Source: Thermoplasmata archaeon (GTDB taxonomy: Archaea > Thermoplasmatota > Thermoplasmata > Lutacidiplasmatales > UBA184). Taken from it: 64,000 bases of DNA. This document shows, in pieces, positions 8,760 through 17,005 of the stretch. Below the pieces are notes generated by a model, which had not been told where the DNA came from, did no database searches, and saw nothing but the letters and a program-made list of their open reading frames with translations. Each line of letters opens with the position of its first letter. Position 1 is the first letter of the stretch. Position numbers and translations under genes: made by a program. The stretch is from positions 31,833 to 95,832 of the forward strand of contig JASHPV010000007.1 of assembly GCA_030037875.1 (NCBI GenBank), written 5' to 3'.

Positions 8760-10094
8760 TTAACCCATCTGGCTTGATAGAAGGCCAGGTTCCGGACCGC
8801 GGGGAGCGAGGTGTCGACGGGCCGACGGCGTAGGGTGGTACCGGCCCAACGGGAACTCCGGGGGGACGCGACGAAGCCTCCGGATTTCCGGAGGGGCCCG
8901 GTGCCGGCACCGGGAACAACGGAACCCCCGGCCCACGCCAAGGGACCCCATGCGATGCCCACACCCCGGGCAGCGAGGATTCTCCCGCGCGATGAAACGC
9001 GGCCGCAACGAGAGGAGGTCAACCCCCTCGATCCGGAATACGGAGTCTTCTTGGGACCCGCCCCACAGCCGGACCCGATCGCCCGGGAGAAGGCTTCCGA
9101 CGACCCGGGGAAGGGTCTTCGTCGGCTCGAAGACGGCGCACCGCACCCGAGGTCCAGAATCCAGCTGAAGCGGGAAGAACACGTGACCGCCCCGACGGGC
9201 CACGGGGCGCTCGGCCAACCGACCCGAGACGGTGCCGGCCGTGAACGGGACGGCGGGAACCGGCCAAGGTTGTCGCACGTGGTCCCCCGTCCCCTGGTTG
9301 GTTCGGAACAGAAGCCAACGCTCGATCGGCTCAGAACGGATCTCCTGCACGGCTGCGATGGCGGCCGCCGGCTCCGTCGCCCGGACGCCGAACAGGATCG
9401 GGCAGGCGGTGTGGGGGGTAATGAGGAGGCGCCGGGTCCGCGGGTCGAGGCACAAGAACAGCTCCGGGTGGCGCCTTACTGTCACATCCACCGAGCCACG
9501 GTCTACATTCCGGGCGGTTCCCCAGCGCATCGGATCTCGATAGGCGATGGCTTCCCACGTGGGGTGGCCGCCCGGCCAAGCGAGCGCCGCGGCCGCCCCG
9601 ATCTGGCCGACGCCCGAAGGGGTCGAGCGAACGATGGGATCGGTCCCGACGAGCCATCGCTGGACCTCGTCCATCGTGACGATACGTCGGACCGCTTCCC
9701 AATAGAGTTCCGAGGGGGGTTTACGCCGGAGCACGAGGAGGGCGGGGTCCGTCCCGGGGTCTGAGCCCGCCGACGTCGACTGGACCGTGGTCCACAGTCG
9801 GTCCGCGAGTTCGAGCCGTTCGGGCTCCGTGAGGTCTCGCGCCGAGGGGTAACTGCGGGCCGGCCCGTTCGGAAGCGACCCCACGGCCGTGGGAGTTCCT
9901 CGACCATGGCCGAACCGCGCTACCAACGCCGCGTTGCCCCGAGTCTTGGTGGGAACGTTGGGGTTCAATCGGACGAGGCGAGGCTCCCCAATGAGGTCGA
10001 ACCCGAGGGCGTTCGCCGCCCGGAGCACCTCCGTCAGAGTGTAGGTCGTGCAGCCTCGTTGGGGGCTATCCGTGTCGTCTACTCCGACCCAGAC
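8760..10094 (-). CDS. tiaS: tRNA(Ile2) 2-agmatinylcytidine synthetase TiaS; start codon not identifiable
   Basis: Modifies C34 of the CAU-anticodon tRNA-Ile with agmatine so that it reads AUA. The protein of about 444 residues carries the N-terminal VGVDDTDS motif (at about residues 3-10), CTTYTLTEVL, central segments such as WEAIAYRDPMRWGTARNVD, an OB-like domain and a C-terminal zinc ribbon (CPGCG and CSRC). The DDTDS motif is essential in the family, yet the frame between the upstream TAA (10119-10121) and this motif contains no ATG, GTG or TTG; the first normal start (GTG, 10026-10028) would delete it. The 5' end given is therefore approximate. The frame overlaps the upstream gene by about 16 nt. 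Confidence 0.85.
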   Translation of the reverse strand, partial: VWVGVDDTDSPQRGCTTYTLTEVLRAANALGFDLIGEPRLVRLNPNVPTKTRGNAALVARFGHGRGTPTAVGSLPNGPARSYPSARDLTEPERLELADRLWTTVQSTSAGSDPGTDPALLVLRRKPPSELYWEAVRRIVTMDEVQRWLVGTDPIVRSTPSGVGQIGAAAALAWPGGHPTWEAIAYRDPMRWGTARNVDRGSVDVTVRRHPELFLCLDPRTRRLLITPHTACPILFGVRATEPAAAIAAVQEIRSEPIERWLLFRTNQGTGDHVRQPWPVPAVPFTAGTVSGRLAERPVARRGGHVFFPLQLDSGPRVRCAVFEPTKTLPRVVGSLLPGDRVRLWGGSQEDSVFRIEGVDLLSLRPRFIARENPRCPGCGHRMGSLGVGRGFRCSRCRHRAPPEIRRLRRVPPEFPLGRYHPTPSARRHLAPRGPEPGLLSSQMG

Positions 10095-11047
10095 GACGGT
10101 CCCACCCCCGCCTCTCCCTTAGAGGAGCTCTCCGAGGGCGGAGTGGCGCTCTTCCGCCGTCGGCGCCGCCACCGGCGGACCACAAGGCCCACCCCGACGC
10201 CCGCGGCGACCACAATCGCGCTTACGATCAGCGCGTCGCCGGTGGGGAACGAGGGGCCGAACTTGATCACGATGGTGTGCCCGGGGAGCGGGATGTACTG
10301 ACCCGATGCAGAGGCTGATCCCCACCCGAACGGGTCGTTCGAGACCGACGTGGCGTTCAGGCCGGTGACCGATGTGATCGTGATAGCCGCCGGCGTCACG
10401 AATGAGACGTTCACCGGGCTGACGGGCACGCTGAGGTTTCCCAGGATCGCGGGAAGGTTCCACGCGACCTGAAACGTATGGGCGTTCCCCACTCCGCTCC
10501 AACTGAACACGACCGCCAAGGTGGCCGTCACGCCGATCGGCGCCGACGAGTCGTCGGCGCCGAGGGCGTTGCTGAACGAGACACCCTGCAGCTGGTCCGA
10601 GACGGGGACATTCCCGTCCATCGTGACGTTGAGCACTCCGGTGATCGTGCTCACGGGAATCAGCTTCGCCTCGCTGTCGATCAGAGCCACGAAGCGTTGA
10701 ACGTCCACGGTGTTCACCCGACCGTCGCGGTCGCCGAACAATCCGGCGAAGAGCGGATTGCTCTCGGTGGCGTTGATCTCGGCAAGAATGGCGGCCCTCG
10801 ACGCGTTCGTCCCCGGGAACAACGCGACCAGCGGCCCGAAGTAGCCGTCCATGGCGTACCGTAGCGCCGAGCCGTTCGCGACAACGGTCTCGAGTCCGGC
10901 GGAGATCGTGCCGTCGCTGCTCAACGTGAGGTGGATGCCGGACGCTGGAGCGCTTCCGCTCGTCGCGGGCAGTCCCGCCCCGAGCCCAAGGGCGGCTACC
11001 GCGAGGACCAGCAGCAGTCTCGATCCGTGTCGAGGACGTCCGAGCAT
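10079..11047 (-). CDS. Exported, C-terminally anchored protein with dockerin-like calcium loop
   Basis: A 322-residue protein not matched to a characterised family. An N-terminal signal peptide follows the ATG at 11047 (Arg-rich start then LLLVLAVAALGLGAGLPA). The body is beta-rich with several N-X-S/T sequons. Residues resembling a dockerin or EF-hand loop are seen in GDRDGRVNTVDVQRFVALID. A single membrane helix (ALIVSAIVVAAGVGVGLVV) followed by an Arg/Lys-rich stop-transfer stretch ends the protein, so most of it should face outside. It starts 25 bp after korB and may be cotranscribed with it. Its stop overlaps the beginning of the tiaS frame. Confidence 0.75.
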   Translation of the reverse strand: MLGRPRHGSRLLLVLAVAALGLGAGLPATSGSAPASGIHLTLSSDGTISAGLETVVANGSALRYAMDGYFGPLVALFPGTNASRAAILAEINATESNPLFAGLFGDRDGRVNTVDVQRFVALIDSEAKLIPVSTITGVLNVTMDGNVPVSDQLQGVSFSNALGADDSSAPIGVTATLAVVFSWSGVGNAHTFQVAWNLPAILGNLSVPVSPVNVSFVTPAAITITSVTGLNATSVSNDPFGWGSASASGQYIPLPGHTIVIKFGPSFPTGDALIVSAIVVAAGVGVGLVVRRWRRRRRKSATPPSESSSKGEAGVGPSSGSE

Positions 11048-11072
11048 GGCTCGGCTCCAACCTAGGCGACCC

Positions 11073-11948
11073 CTACCCGGCGGTCGCGAGCAGCTTCTGG
11101 TAGGCCGGGAGGTTGTGCTCCAGAGCGATATCGGCCCGGGCCGGGCCGACCATGTCGGGGAGGAGCTTGAGCTCGAGCGGATTGCTCGCGGCATCGGACG
11201 GCTTGCCGGGTCGGTGCATGACCCCGACGGGGATCTTTCCCGCGTTCATCGTTTCGGTGCAGAGCCGGAACACGGCGGACCGGTCGGTCGGATCGTAGCC
11301 GGGCAACTTCTCGATGTTGACGATCTTCTCGCGCCACTCCTTGAACGTGTCGTTGTACGTGACGCAGGGAGAAAGATCCTCGACGAACGCGTAGCCCCGG
11401 TGGTCCCGGTTGAACTGGAGCGCCTCCGACAGGACCGCTGTCATCGTCTTTGGGTCTCCCGAGAAGGTCCGGGCGACGAAGGCGCCGGTGGGGATCGAAA
11501 GCGCGGTGAGGATGGCGTCGAACGGAACCTCGATGTTCCCTTCGAACCCGAGGCGGGACGTCGGCGAGGCTTGGCCCTTCGTGAGCCCATACGTCTCGTT
11601 GTTCATCACGATGTACAGGATCGAGGCGTTCTTCTTGAACGCGTGCATGAAGTGGCCCATCCCGATCGCGTACCCGTCGCCATCGCCTCCGGCCGCGATC
11701 ACGGTCAGCTGGGGGTTCGACAGCTTGAGGCCGATGGCTTGGGCCAGCAGGCGACCGTGGAGCGCGTGCACTCCGTTGACGTCGATGAAATTGTGGATCC
11801 CTCCCGAGCAGCCAATCCCGCCGACGAGCACGGCTTCGTGGGGGGGAATCTTCAGGTCGACGAGGGCTTTCTTGGCGGCCGCGAGGACGCCAAAGTCCCC
11901 GCAACCGGGACACCAGGTGTTGGCCGTCGGTTTAGCGCTTTGTACCAT
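11073..11948 (-). CDS. korB: 2-oxoacid:ferredoxin oxidoreductase, beta subunit
   Basis: The thiamine-diphosphate-binding half of a 2-oxoacid (probably 2-oxoglutarate) ferredoxin oxidoreductase, which decarboxylates the oxoacid to the acyl-CoA and reduces ferredoxin. In 291 residues I see the cluster-ligand region TWCPGCGDFGVL, GGIGCSGGIHNF, and the TPP motif GDGDGYAIGMGHF with NNETYGLTKGQASPTS. It overlaps korA by 17 nt and is cotranscribed. Succinyl-CoA ligase at 31.2-33.2 kb could use its product. No separate delta (ferredoxin-like) subunit is present, as in the two-subunit enzymes of aerobic archaea. Confidence 0.93.
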   Translation of the reverse strand: MVQSAKPTANTWCPGCGDFGVLAAAKKALVDLKIPPHEAVLVGGIGCSGGIHNFIDVNGVHALHGRLLAQAIGLKLSNPQLTVIAAGGDGDGYAIGMGHFMHAFKKNASILYIVMNNETYGLTKGQASPTSRLGFEGNIEVPFDAILTALSIPTGAFVARTFSGDPKTMTAVLSEALQFNRDHRGYAFVEDLSPCVTYNDTFKEWREKIVNIEKLPGYDPTDRSAVFRLCTETMNAGKIPVGVMHRPGKPSDAASNPLELKLLPDMVGPARADIALEHNLPAYQKLLATAG

Positions 11949-13740
11949 GGACTGCCTCCCGAATGGGACCGGCGATGTCGGGCGCGCGGAATGAGAACCC
12001 GTCGTACTTGAGGATCGACCGCAACTTCGCGTGATACCGGGGCATCTCCTCCCGGAGAAGACGGGCGAGCTGCCCGGTGTAGTTGTGCTCCACGACAAAG
12101 GCCAGGTCGACGGAGTCGAAGAACGGCCCGAGGGATTCCTCCTGCACGGGGAAAAGGGTCCGGGCCTGGAGGTACTTCGTCACGATACCTTCGGCGTCGA
12201 GCACGTCCATGGCCTCGAGGATAGGTCCGCTCGTGCTGCCGTAACCGATGAGCCCGATCCGGGCCTCCTTGTGTCCAAAGTAGCGCGGACGCGGGAGCTC
12301 ATCGCGGGCCTGGATGAGCTTGCCCATGCGCTTCTCCATCATCTTGTTCCGATTCACCGGGTTCACCGAGACGTGCCCCCACTCGTCGTGCTCGTTTCCG
12401 GTGATCTGGGACGTCACCCCGGGGGTCCCGACAGGAGCGAACGGAGAAATGCCGGTGGGGCTGAATGCGTAGTACTTGTATTCCGCTTGCTTCGCGACCT
12501 GGTCGGCGGTCAAGAGGCTGGGACGTTCTACCTTGACCTTGGACAGGTCGAACGCCGGCACCGTCGATGCGTTCTGGCAGAGCGCCTGGTCGAGCAGCAG
12601 AAGGACCGGCAATCGCCATTTTTCGGCTAGGTTGAGCGCGTCGACGGTCATGTAGAAGCAATCCTCGGCGGAGCCGGGGGAGAGGATGAACTTCGGAAAC
12701 TCGCCGTGACCCAGGTGGGCCAGATGAGCGAGGTCCGATTGTTCGTGCCGGGTCGGTTGCCCGGTGGAGGGTCCGACGCGCTGGCAGTCCGCGACCAGAA
12801 TGCCGAGCTCCGCCGTACCGGCGTGACCGATTCCCTCGGTCATGAGCGAGAGACCCGGTCCGCTCGTGGAGGTCATCGCCCGGGTCCCGGTCGTGGCCGC
12901 CCCGATCACCATGTTGATGGAAGCGAGCTCATCCTCGCCCTGGCGCACGACTCCGTGATAGGCGGGCAGGTACCGCATCAGATACTCCATGATCTCCGTC
13001 GCGGGAGTGATCGGGTATCCGGCGAAGAACCGGCCACCTCCGACCACGAAACCGAGGGCCGTCGCCTGGTTTCCTGTGGTGAGGATCAGATCGTGCGCGT
13101 CGCCTTCCGCCAAGGACCACCGATTCACGGCGGCCGGTACCGCCAGTGCCGCCTGGCGTCCGAGCTCGAGTGCCTTGAGGTTCTTGTCGAGGGCTTCCGG
13201 CCCGCGCCGTTTGAACCGCTCCTCGATCACCTGACGGACGACGGCATCGTCGAACCCCATGAGAACGGCGATCGCCCCGTACGCGGCGGTGTTCTTGTAG
13301 ATCGGTTGCCCGAGCTGCCCCCCGACCAGGGTGGCGAAGGGGAAGCCCAGCGAATTAGGGTAGTCGGCCTTGAAGGATGTTGAGTCGTACAGCACGAGCG
13401 CGCCCGGGTCGAGGTCCGCGCGGACCACGTCAATCGCTTCCTGGTCGAACGCGAGCAGCAGGTCGGCCTTCGCCTTGATCGCGGCCCGCGAATCACGGCA
13501 TGCCCGCACGGACGCGTCCGCGTGACCCCCTCGAATCCGAGATAGCGTGTTCCGGGAGGTGTACACGTAGAGCCCGCGCTTGCGGAAGTACCGGCCCAGC
13601 AGGTCCACGACGGTGAGAGTTCCGTCCCCGCCTTGGCCCCCGACGATCACCGAGACGTCCGAGATTTCCTGGGGCGTCCGTCGCTGAGCCGGTACGGCCT
13701 CGACGGCTTGAGAAGGCGTCTGAGTGGCAGGAGTTGTCAT
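11932..13740 (-). CDS. korA: 2-oxoacid:ferredoxin oxidoreductase, fused gamma-alpha subunit
   Basis: A 602-residue fusion. The gamma domain comes first (about 25-210, VIVGGQGGDGTLTVVDLLG and the RIRGGHADASVR segment), then the alpha pyrimidine-binding domain with the signature YPITPATE and the TSTSGPGLSLMTEG segment, then a C-terminal transketolase-like domain. Gamma-alpha fusion is the layout of the two-subunit enzymes of Sulfolobus and haloarchaea. ATG 13740 is used; the TTG at 13782 in frame is an alternative. It is divergent from the leuA-like gene across a 203-bp regulatory gap. Confidence 0.93.
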   Translation of the reverse strand: MTTPATQTPSQAVEAVPAQRRTPQEISDVSVIVGGQGGDGTLTVVDLLGRYFRKRGLYVYTSRNTLSRIRGGHADASVRACRDSRAAIKAKADLLLAFDQEAIDVVRADLDPGALVLYDSTSFKADYPNSLGFPFATLVGGQLGQPIYKNTAAYGAIAVLMGFDDAVVRQVIEERFKRRGPEALDKNLKALELGRQAALAVPAAVNRWSLAEGDAHDLILTTGNQATALGFVVGGGRFFAGYPITPATEIMEYLMRYLPAYHGVVRQGEDELASINMVIGAATTGTRAMTSTSGPGLSLMTEGIGHAGTAELGILVADCQRVGPSTGQPTRHEQSDLAHLAHLGHGEFPKFILSPGSAEDCFYMTVDALNLAEKWRLPVLLLLDQALCQNASTVPAFDLSKVKVERPSLLTADQVAKQAEYKYYAFSPTGISPFAPVGTPGVTSQITGNEHDEWGHVSVNPVNRNKMMEKRMGKLIQARDELPRPRYFGHKEARIGLIGYGSTSGPILEAMDVLDAEGIVTKYLQARTLFPVQEESLGPFFDSVDLAFVVEHNYTGQLARLLREEMPRYHAKLRSILKYDGFSFRAPDIAGPIREAVHGTKR

Positions 13741-13798
13741 CGTGAATTCCGGTTCGGTACTACTTTGGGCAACCGATGTCAATTCGAGGGAGCGCGCG

Positions 13799-13806
13799 TA
13801 TTTAAC
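13799..13806 (-). promoter_or_regulatory. Putative TATA box for korAB
   Basis: The minus strand reads GTTAAATA here, about 60 nt before the korA ATG. If used, the leader would be about 35 nt. It is the best AT-rich candidate in this gap for the minus strand. Confidence 0.45.
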
Positions 13807-13876
13807 AATGGTCTAACCGACGGGTCGCCGAGGGGAAATCGGGCCCCGGAACCGTCGTGAGAGCCCGCGAAAACGC

Positions 13877-13892
13877 TGTACGTTAGCGTACA
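13877..13892. promoter_or_regulatory. Inverted repeat, candidate operator in korA-leuA intergenic region
   Basis: The arms TGTACG and CGTACA flank TTAG as a perfect 6-4-6 dyad. A second, shifted dyad (ACGCT and AGCGT) overlaps it at 13873-13889. It lies about 20 bp upstream of the likely leuA TATA box and between two divergent operons, so a dimeric regulator could affect either. No regulator gene is adjacent. Confidence 0.5.
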
Positions 13893-13910
13893 AACATTCC
13901 CCGCCTGAAA

Positions 13911-13918
13911 GGTTATGT
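13911..13918 (+). promoter_or_regulatory. Putative TATA box for the leuA-like operon
   Basis: GGTTATGT is centred about 29 nt before the ATG at 13944, the spacing seen for other leaderless genes in this window. Confidence 0.4.
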
Positions 13919-13943
13919 CGCATCGGCCGCTCGCTAGTTGCCG

Positions 13944-15176
13944 ATGGCGGACGAGGGCCTCGTCGAGAACTTCCACGAGCACACCGCCACCCGACGGCAC
14001 TTCGCGGAGCCGATCGTCTTCTGGGACGAAACGCTCCGGGACGGGGAACAGACCCCGGGTGTCCACTTTTCTCCGGAGGAGAAACTCCGGATCGCGGAGG
14101 TACTCTCGGAGATGGGCATCTCCGTCATCAACGCCGGCATTCCGGTGGTTTCGGAAGAGGAGGCCGAGGCGGTCCGGCGCGTGGCGGCGGCCGGCCTAGC
14201 GGCCGATATACTGGCCGCTGCTCGAACGGTTCCTGCCGACATCGATGCCGTCATCCGCTCGGGAGCGACTCACATCGCCATCTTCGTCGCGGCGAGCAAC
14301 GTCCATCTCAAATTCAAACTCAAGATGTCGCAGGACCAGGTTCTCTCGGCGGCGACTCGCTCCGTGCGCCAGGCGAAGGACGCCGGGCTCCACGTTGCGT
14401 TCGTGACCGAAGATACCGTGCGCGCGCCGTTCGACTTCGTCGAGAAGCTCTATCTCGCGGTCAAAGCGGAAGGCGCCGACCGCCTCGTGGTCGCCGACAC
14501 GGTCGGCATCATGACTCCCCTCACGTTCGCGTGGTACCTCCGGGAGTTCCTGCGCCGGATCGGTCCGGCCGACTGGTCCGTGCACTGCCACAACGATTTC
14601 GGCATGGCGACCGCGAACACGTTGACCGCCCTCGAGCTCGGCGCGACGAGCCCCCACGTCTGCGTGAACGGACTCGGAGAGAGGGCCGGTAACACTCCGC
14701 TGGAGGAACTCGCCTTGTCTCTGGAGAGACTCTACGGCGTACGGACGGGACTCGACCTGTCTCGGCTGTACGAGCTGTCCCGGTTGGTGGAGGAAATCTC
14801 TGGAGTACCGGTGTCACCGACGAAGGCCGTCGTCGGTTACAACGCCTTTTCTCACGAGGCGGGTATTCACACCCACGGAATCCTCGCCCACACGCTCACG
14901 TACGAGCCGGTCCAACCCGAGATTGTGGGCCGCCAGCGCCGGATGATCCTCGGCAAACACACGGGGAAAGCGGCGCTCGTGGAAAAGCTCAAGGAAAGGG
15001 GGATGGACCTCCCGGACCCCGTGCTCGTGGACCTCCTGCAGCGGCTCAAAGCGACCACCGAGCAACGGTCGAAGGAGGATCTCGAACTTTTCCTGGTGGA
15101 GTATCGTTCCTTGTTTGAGCAACCGGGAATGTCGGATAAGGAGTTCTGGAAGCTCGTGCGGGAGATGGGTCTGTGA
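13944..15176 (+). CDS. 2-isopropylmalate / homocitrate / citramalate synthase family enzyme
   Basis: A DRE-TIM metallolyase that condenses acetyl-CoA with a 2-oxoacid. The 410-residue protein has WDETLRDGEQTPGV near residue 30, the metal-ligand HCHNDFGMATANTL, and NGLGERAGNTPLEEL. It ends in a helical subdomain and lacks the C-terminal LeuA allosteric domain that makes typical isopropylmalate synthases about 500 residues long. The downstream leuC, leuD and leuB-like genes support a chain-elongation pathway, either leucine synthesis or a homocitrate-type (lysine/2-oxoacid) route. The substrate cannot be decided from sequence. ATG 13944 is preferred over TTG 13938. Confidence 0.85.
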   Translation: MADEGLVENFHEHTATRRHFAEPIVFWDETLRDGEQTPGVHFSPEEKLRIAEVLSEMGISVINAGIPVVSEEEAEAVRRVAAAGLAADILAAARTVPADIDAVIRSGATHIAIFVAASNVHLKFKLKMSQDQVLSAATRSVRQAKDAGLHVAFVTEDTVRAPFDFVEKLYLAVKAEGADRLVVADTVGIMTPLTFAWYLREFLRRIGPADWSVHCHNDFGMATANTLTALELGATSPHVCVNGLGERAGNTPLEELALSLERLYGVRTGLDLSRLYELSRLVEEISGVPVSPTKAVVGYNAFSHEAGIHTHGILAHTLTYEPVQPEIVGRQRRMILGKHTGKAALVEKLKERGMDLPDPVLVDLLQRLKATTEQRSKEDLELFLVEYRSLFEQPGMSDKEFWKLVREMGL

Positions 15177-16474
15177 GCGCGCAAGGCCCGAACGCGATCC
15201 GAGCCGACGGCGGGCAAACCCTGGCCGAAAAGATTCTCGCACGGGCGGGCGGCCTCGACCACGTCGTGCCGGGTCAGATCGTGGAAGGACGGGTGGACCT
15301 CGCGATGATGCACGAACAGGGCGCCCAGACCGTCGCGCCGTTCCACGAGATGGGCGCCCCCCGGGTGTGGGATCCGGATCGGGTCGTGATCGCGATCGAC
15401 CACTGGGTTCCGGCCTCGACAGAAGGGGCCGCGGTGCTCCATCGGATCCTTCGGCAGTTCGCCAAGGAGCAGGGCCTGACCCATTTCTACGACGTGGGGA
15501 ACCATGGGATCTGTCACCAGATACTGGCCGAGCACGGATGGGTCGTGCCCGGAGACCTCGCCGTCGGAACGGACTCGCATACGAACATGCTCGGGGCCGT
15601 GGGCGCGGTCGCGGCCGGTATCGGACCGACCGAAATGGCGGCCGTGCTCTCGTTGGGAAGGCTGTGGCTCCGGGTTCCCCCCACGCTCCACGTCCGGGTC
15701 CGGGGATCGTTCGGGAAGGGCGTCTACGCCAAGGACCTGATCCTCCGGATCTTGGGCGAGGTCAAGACGACGGGTGCGACCTACAAGGCCATCGAGTTTT
15801 CCGGTCCGACCATCTCGGCGCTCACGATGTCCGAGCGCTTCACGATCTGCAACATGACCACCGAGATGGGCGCGAAGTGCGGCATGATCGCGCCGGATGC
15901 CACGACGTACGCGTTCCTCGAGAAGATCGCGAAGCATCCGATGCACCCGGTCTCTCCCGACAAAGACGCGCACTACGAACGGATCATCGACATCGATATC
16001 GACGGGATGGAGCCGATGGTCGCCTGCCCGTATTCCCCGGATAACGTTCGACCGCTGATGGACCTCGTGCCGAAGCACGTCAAGGTCGACCAAGTGTTCC
16101 TGGGCTCCTGCACGAACGCCCGGATCGACGATCTGCGCGAAGGGGCCCGGATCCTCAAGGGCCACAAGGTGGCGCCGGGGGTTCGATTCATCGTCTCTCC
16201 CGCGTCGACCTCGATCTACAAACAAGCGCTGGACGAGGGACTCATCGAGACGTTCACCGAAGCGGGCGGCGTCTTCACGAACTCGAGCTGCTCGGCCTGT
16301 TTCGGAGGCAACATGGGCATCCTCGCCCCCGGGGAGGTCTGCGCCTCCTCCTCCAACCGGAACTTCCCGGGGCGGATGGGGGCCAAGGACGCCGAGATCT
16401 ATCTGCTCTCTCCCGCCGCGACCGTCGCGGCGGCGATCCGGGGAGAGCTGGCTGACCCCCGAGAGTTCCTCTAG
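15173..16474 (+). CDS. leuC: 3-isopropylmalate dehydratase / homoaconitase large subunit
   Basis: The iron-sulfur large subunit of an isomerising dehydratase of the aconitase superfamily. In 433 residues it shows VGTDSHTNMLGAVGAVAAG, the three cluster cysteines in GSCTNARIDDL and CSACFGG, and SSNRNFPGRMG. The start GTG 15173 overlaps the previous stop in a GTGA junction. It acts with the small subunit encoded next. Archaeal members often handle more than one substrate, so isopropylmalate and homoaconitate both remain possible. Confidence 0.9.
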   Translation: MSAQGPNAIRADGGQTLAEKILARAGGLDHVVPGQIVEGRVDLAMMHEQGAQTVAPFHEMGAPRVWDPDRVVIAIDHWVPASTEGAAVLHRILRQFAKEQGLTHFYDVGNHGICHQILAEHGWVVPGDLAVGTDSHTNMLGAVGAVAAGIGPTEMAAVLSLGRLWLRVPPTLHVRVRGSFGKGVYAKDLILRILGEVKTTGATYKAIEFSGPTISALTMSERFTICNMTTEMGAKCGMIAPDATTYAFLEKIAKHPMHPVSPDKDAHYERIIDIDIDGMEPMVACPYSPDNVRPLMDLVPKHVKVDQVFLGSCTNARIDDLREGARILKGHKVAPGVRFIVSPASTSIYKQALDEGLIETFTEAGGVFTNSSCSACFGGNMGILAPGEVCASSSNRNFPGRMGAKDAEIYLLSPAATVAAAIRGELADPREFL

Positions 16475-16483
16475 GAGGGCCGG

Positions 16484-17005
16484 GTGCGCGAGGTCATCGA
16501 GGGTCGGGTCTGGACCTTGCCCGACGACGTGGACACGGACCAGATCATCAGCGGAAAATATCTCACGGTCATCGACCCGAACGAGCTCAAGAAGCACGTT
16601 TTCGAGATCGCCCTCCCGGAGTTCGCCGCGAACGCGCACCCGGGCGACATCGTGGTCGCCGGCGTCAACATGGGCAGCGGCTCGAGCCGTGAACATGCCC
16701 CCCAGGCCTTGAAGGCGATCGGGGTCGGCGCGATCGTCGCCGACAGTTTCGCCCGGATCTTCTTCCGCAACGCGATCAACGTGGGAATTCCCACGGTCGA
16801 GGCCCCGGGGGTGCGCAAGATCTTCGAGAAGGGGGATACGGCGCGCATCGAGATGCGCGGCGGCCGAGTCCAGAATCTCCGTACGGGTGACTCGGTCTCG
16901 TTCCCGCCTCTTCCCGCCCATTTGCTCGAGCTTCTCGAGGCCGGAGGGCTCGTCGAGAAGGTCAAGCGAGAATTGCACGCCGGCGCGACGGTGTCCCCTC
17001 GATGA
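16484..17005 (+). CDS. leuD: 3-isopropylmalate dehydratase / homoaconitase small subunit
   Basis: The 173-residue swivelling-domain subunit that pairs with the large subunit. It has DVDTDQIISGKYLTVID, the substrate loop region GSGSSREHAP, and SFARIFFRNAINVG. The specificity segment reads YLTV, close to neither of the two patterns I recall for pure isopropylmalate (YLVY) or homoaconitate (YLRT) enzymes. GTG 16484 is preceded by a good ribosome-binding site AGGAGG at 16473-16478, unusual in this window where most starts overlap or appear leaderless. Confidence 0.9.
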   Translation: MREVIEGRVWTLPDDVDTDQIISGKYLTVIDPNELKKHVFEIALPEFAANAHPGDIVVAGVNMGSGSSREHAPQALKAIGVGAIVADSFARIFFRNAINVGIPTVEAPGVRKIFEKGDTARIEMRGGRVQNLRTGDSVSFPPLPAHLLELLEAGGLVEKVKRELHAGATVSPR

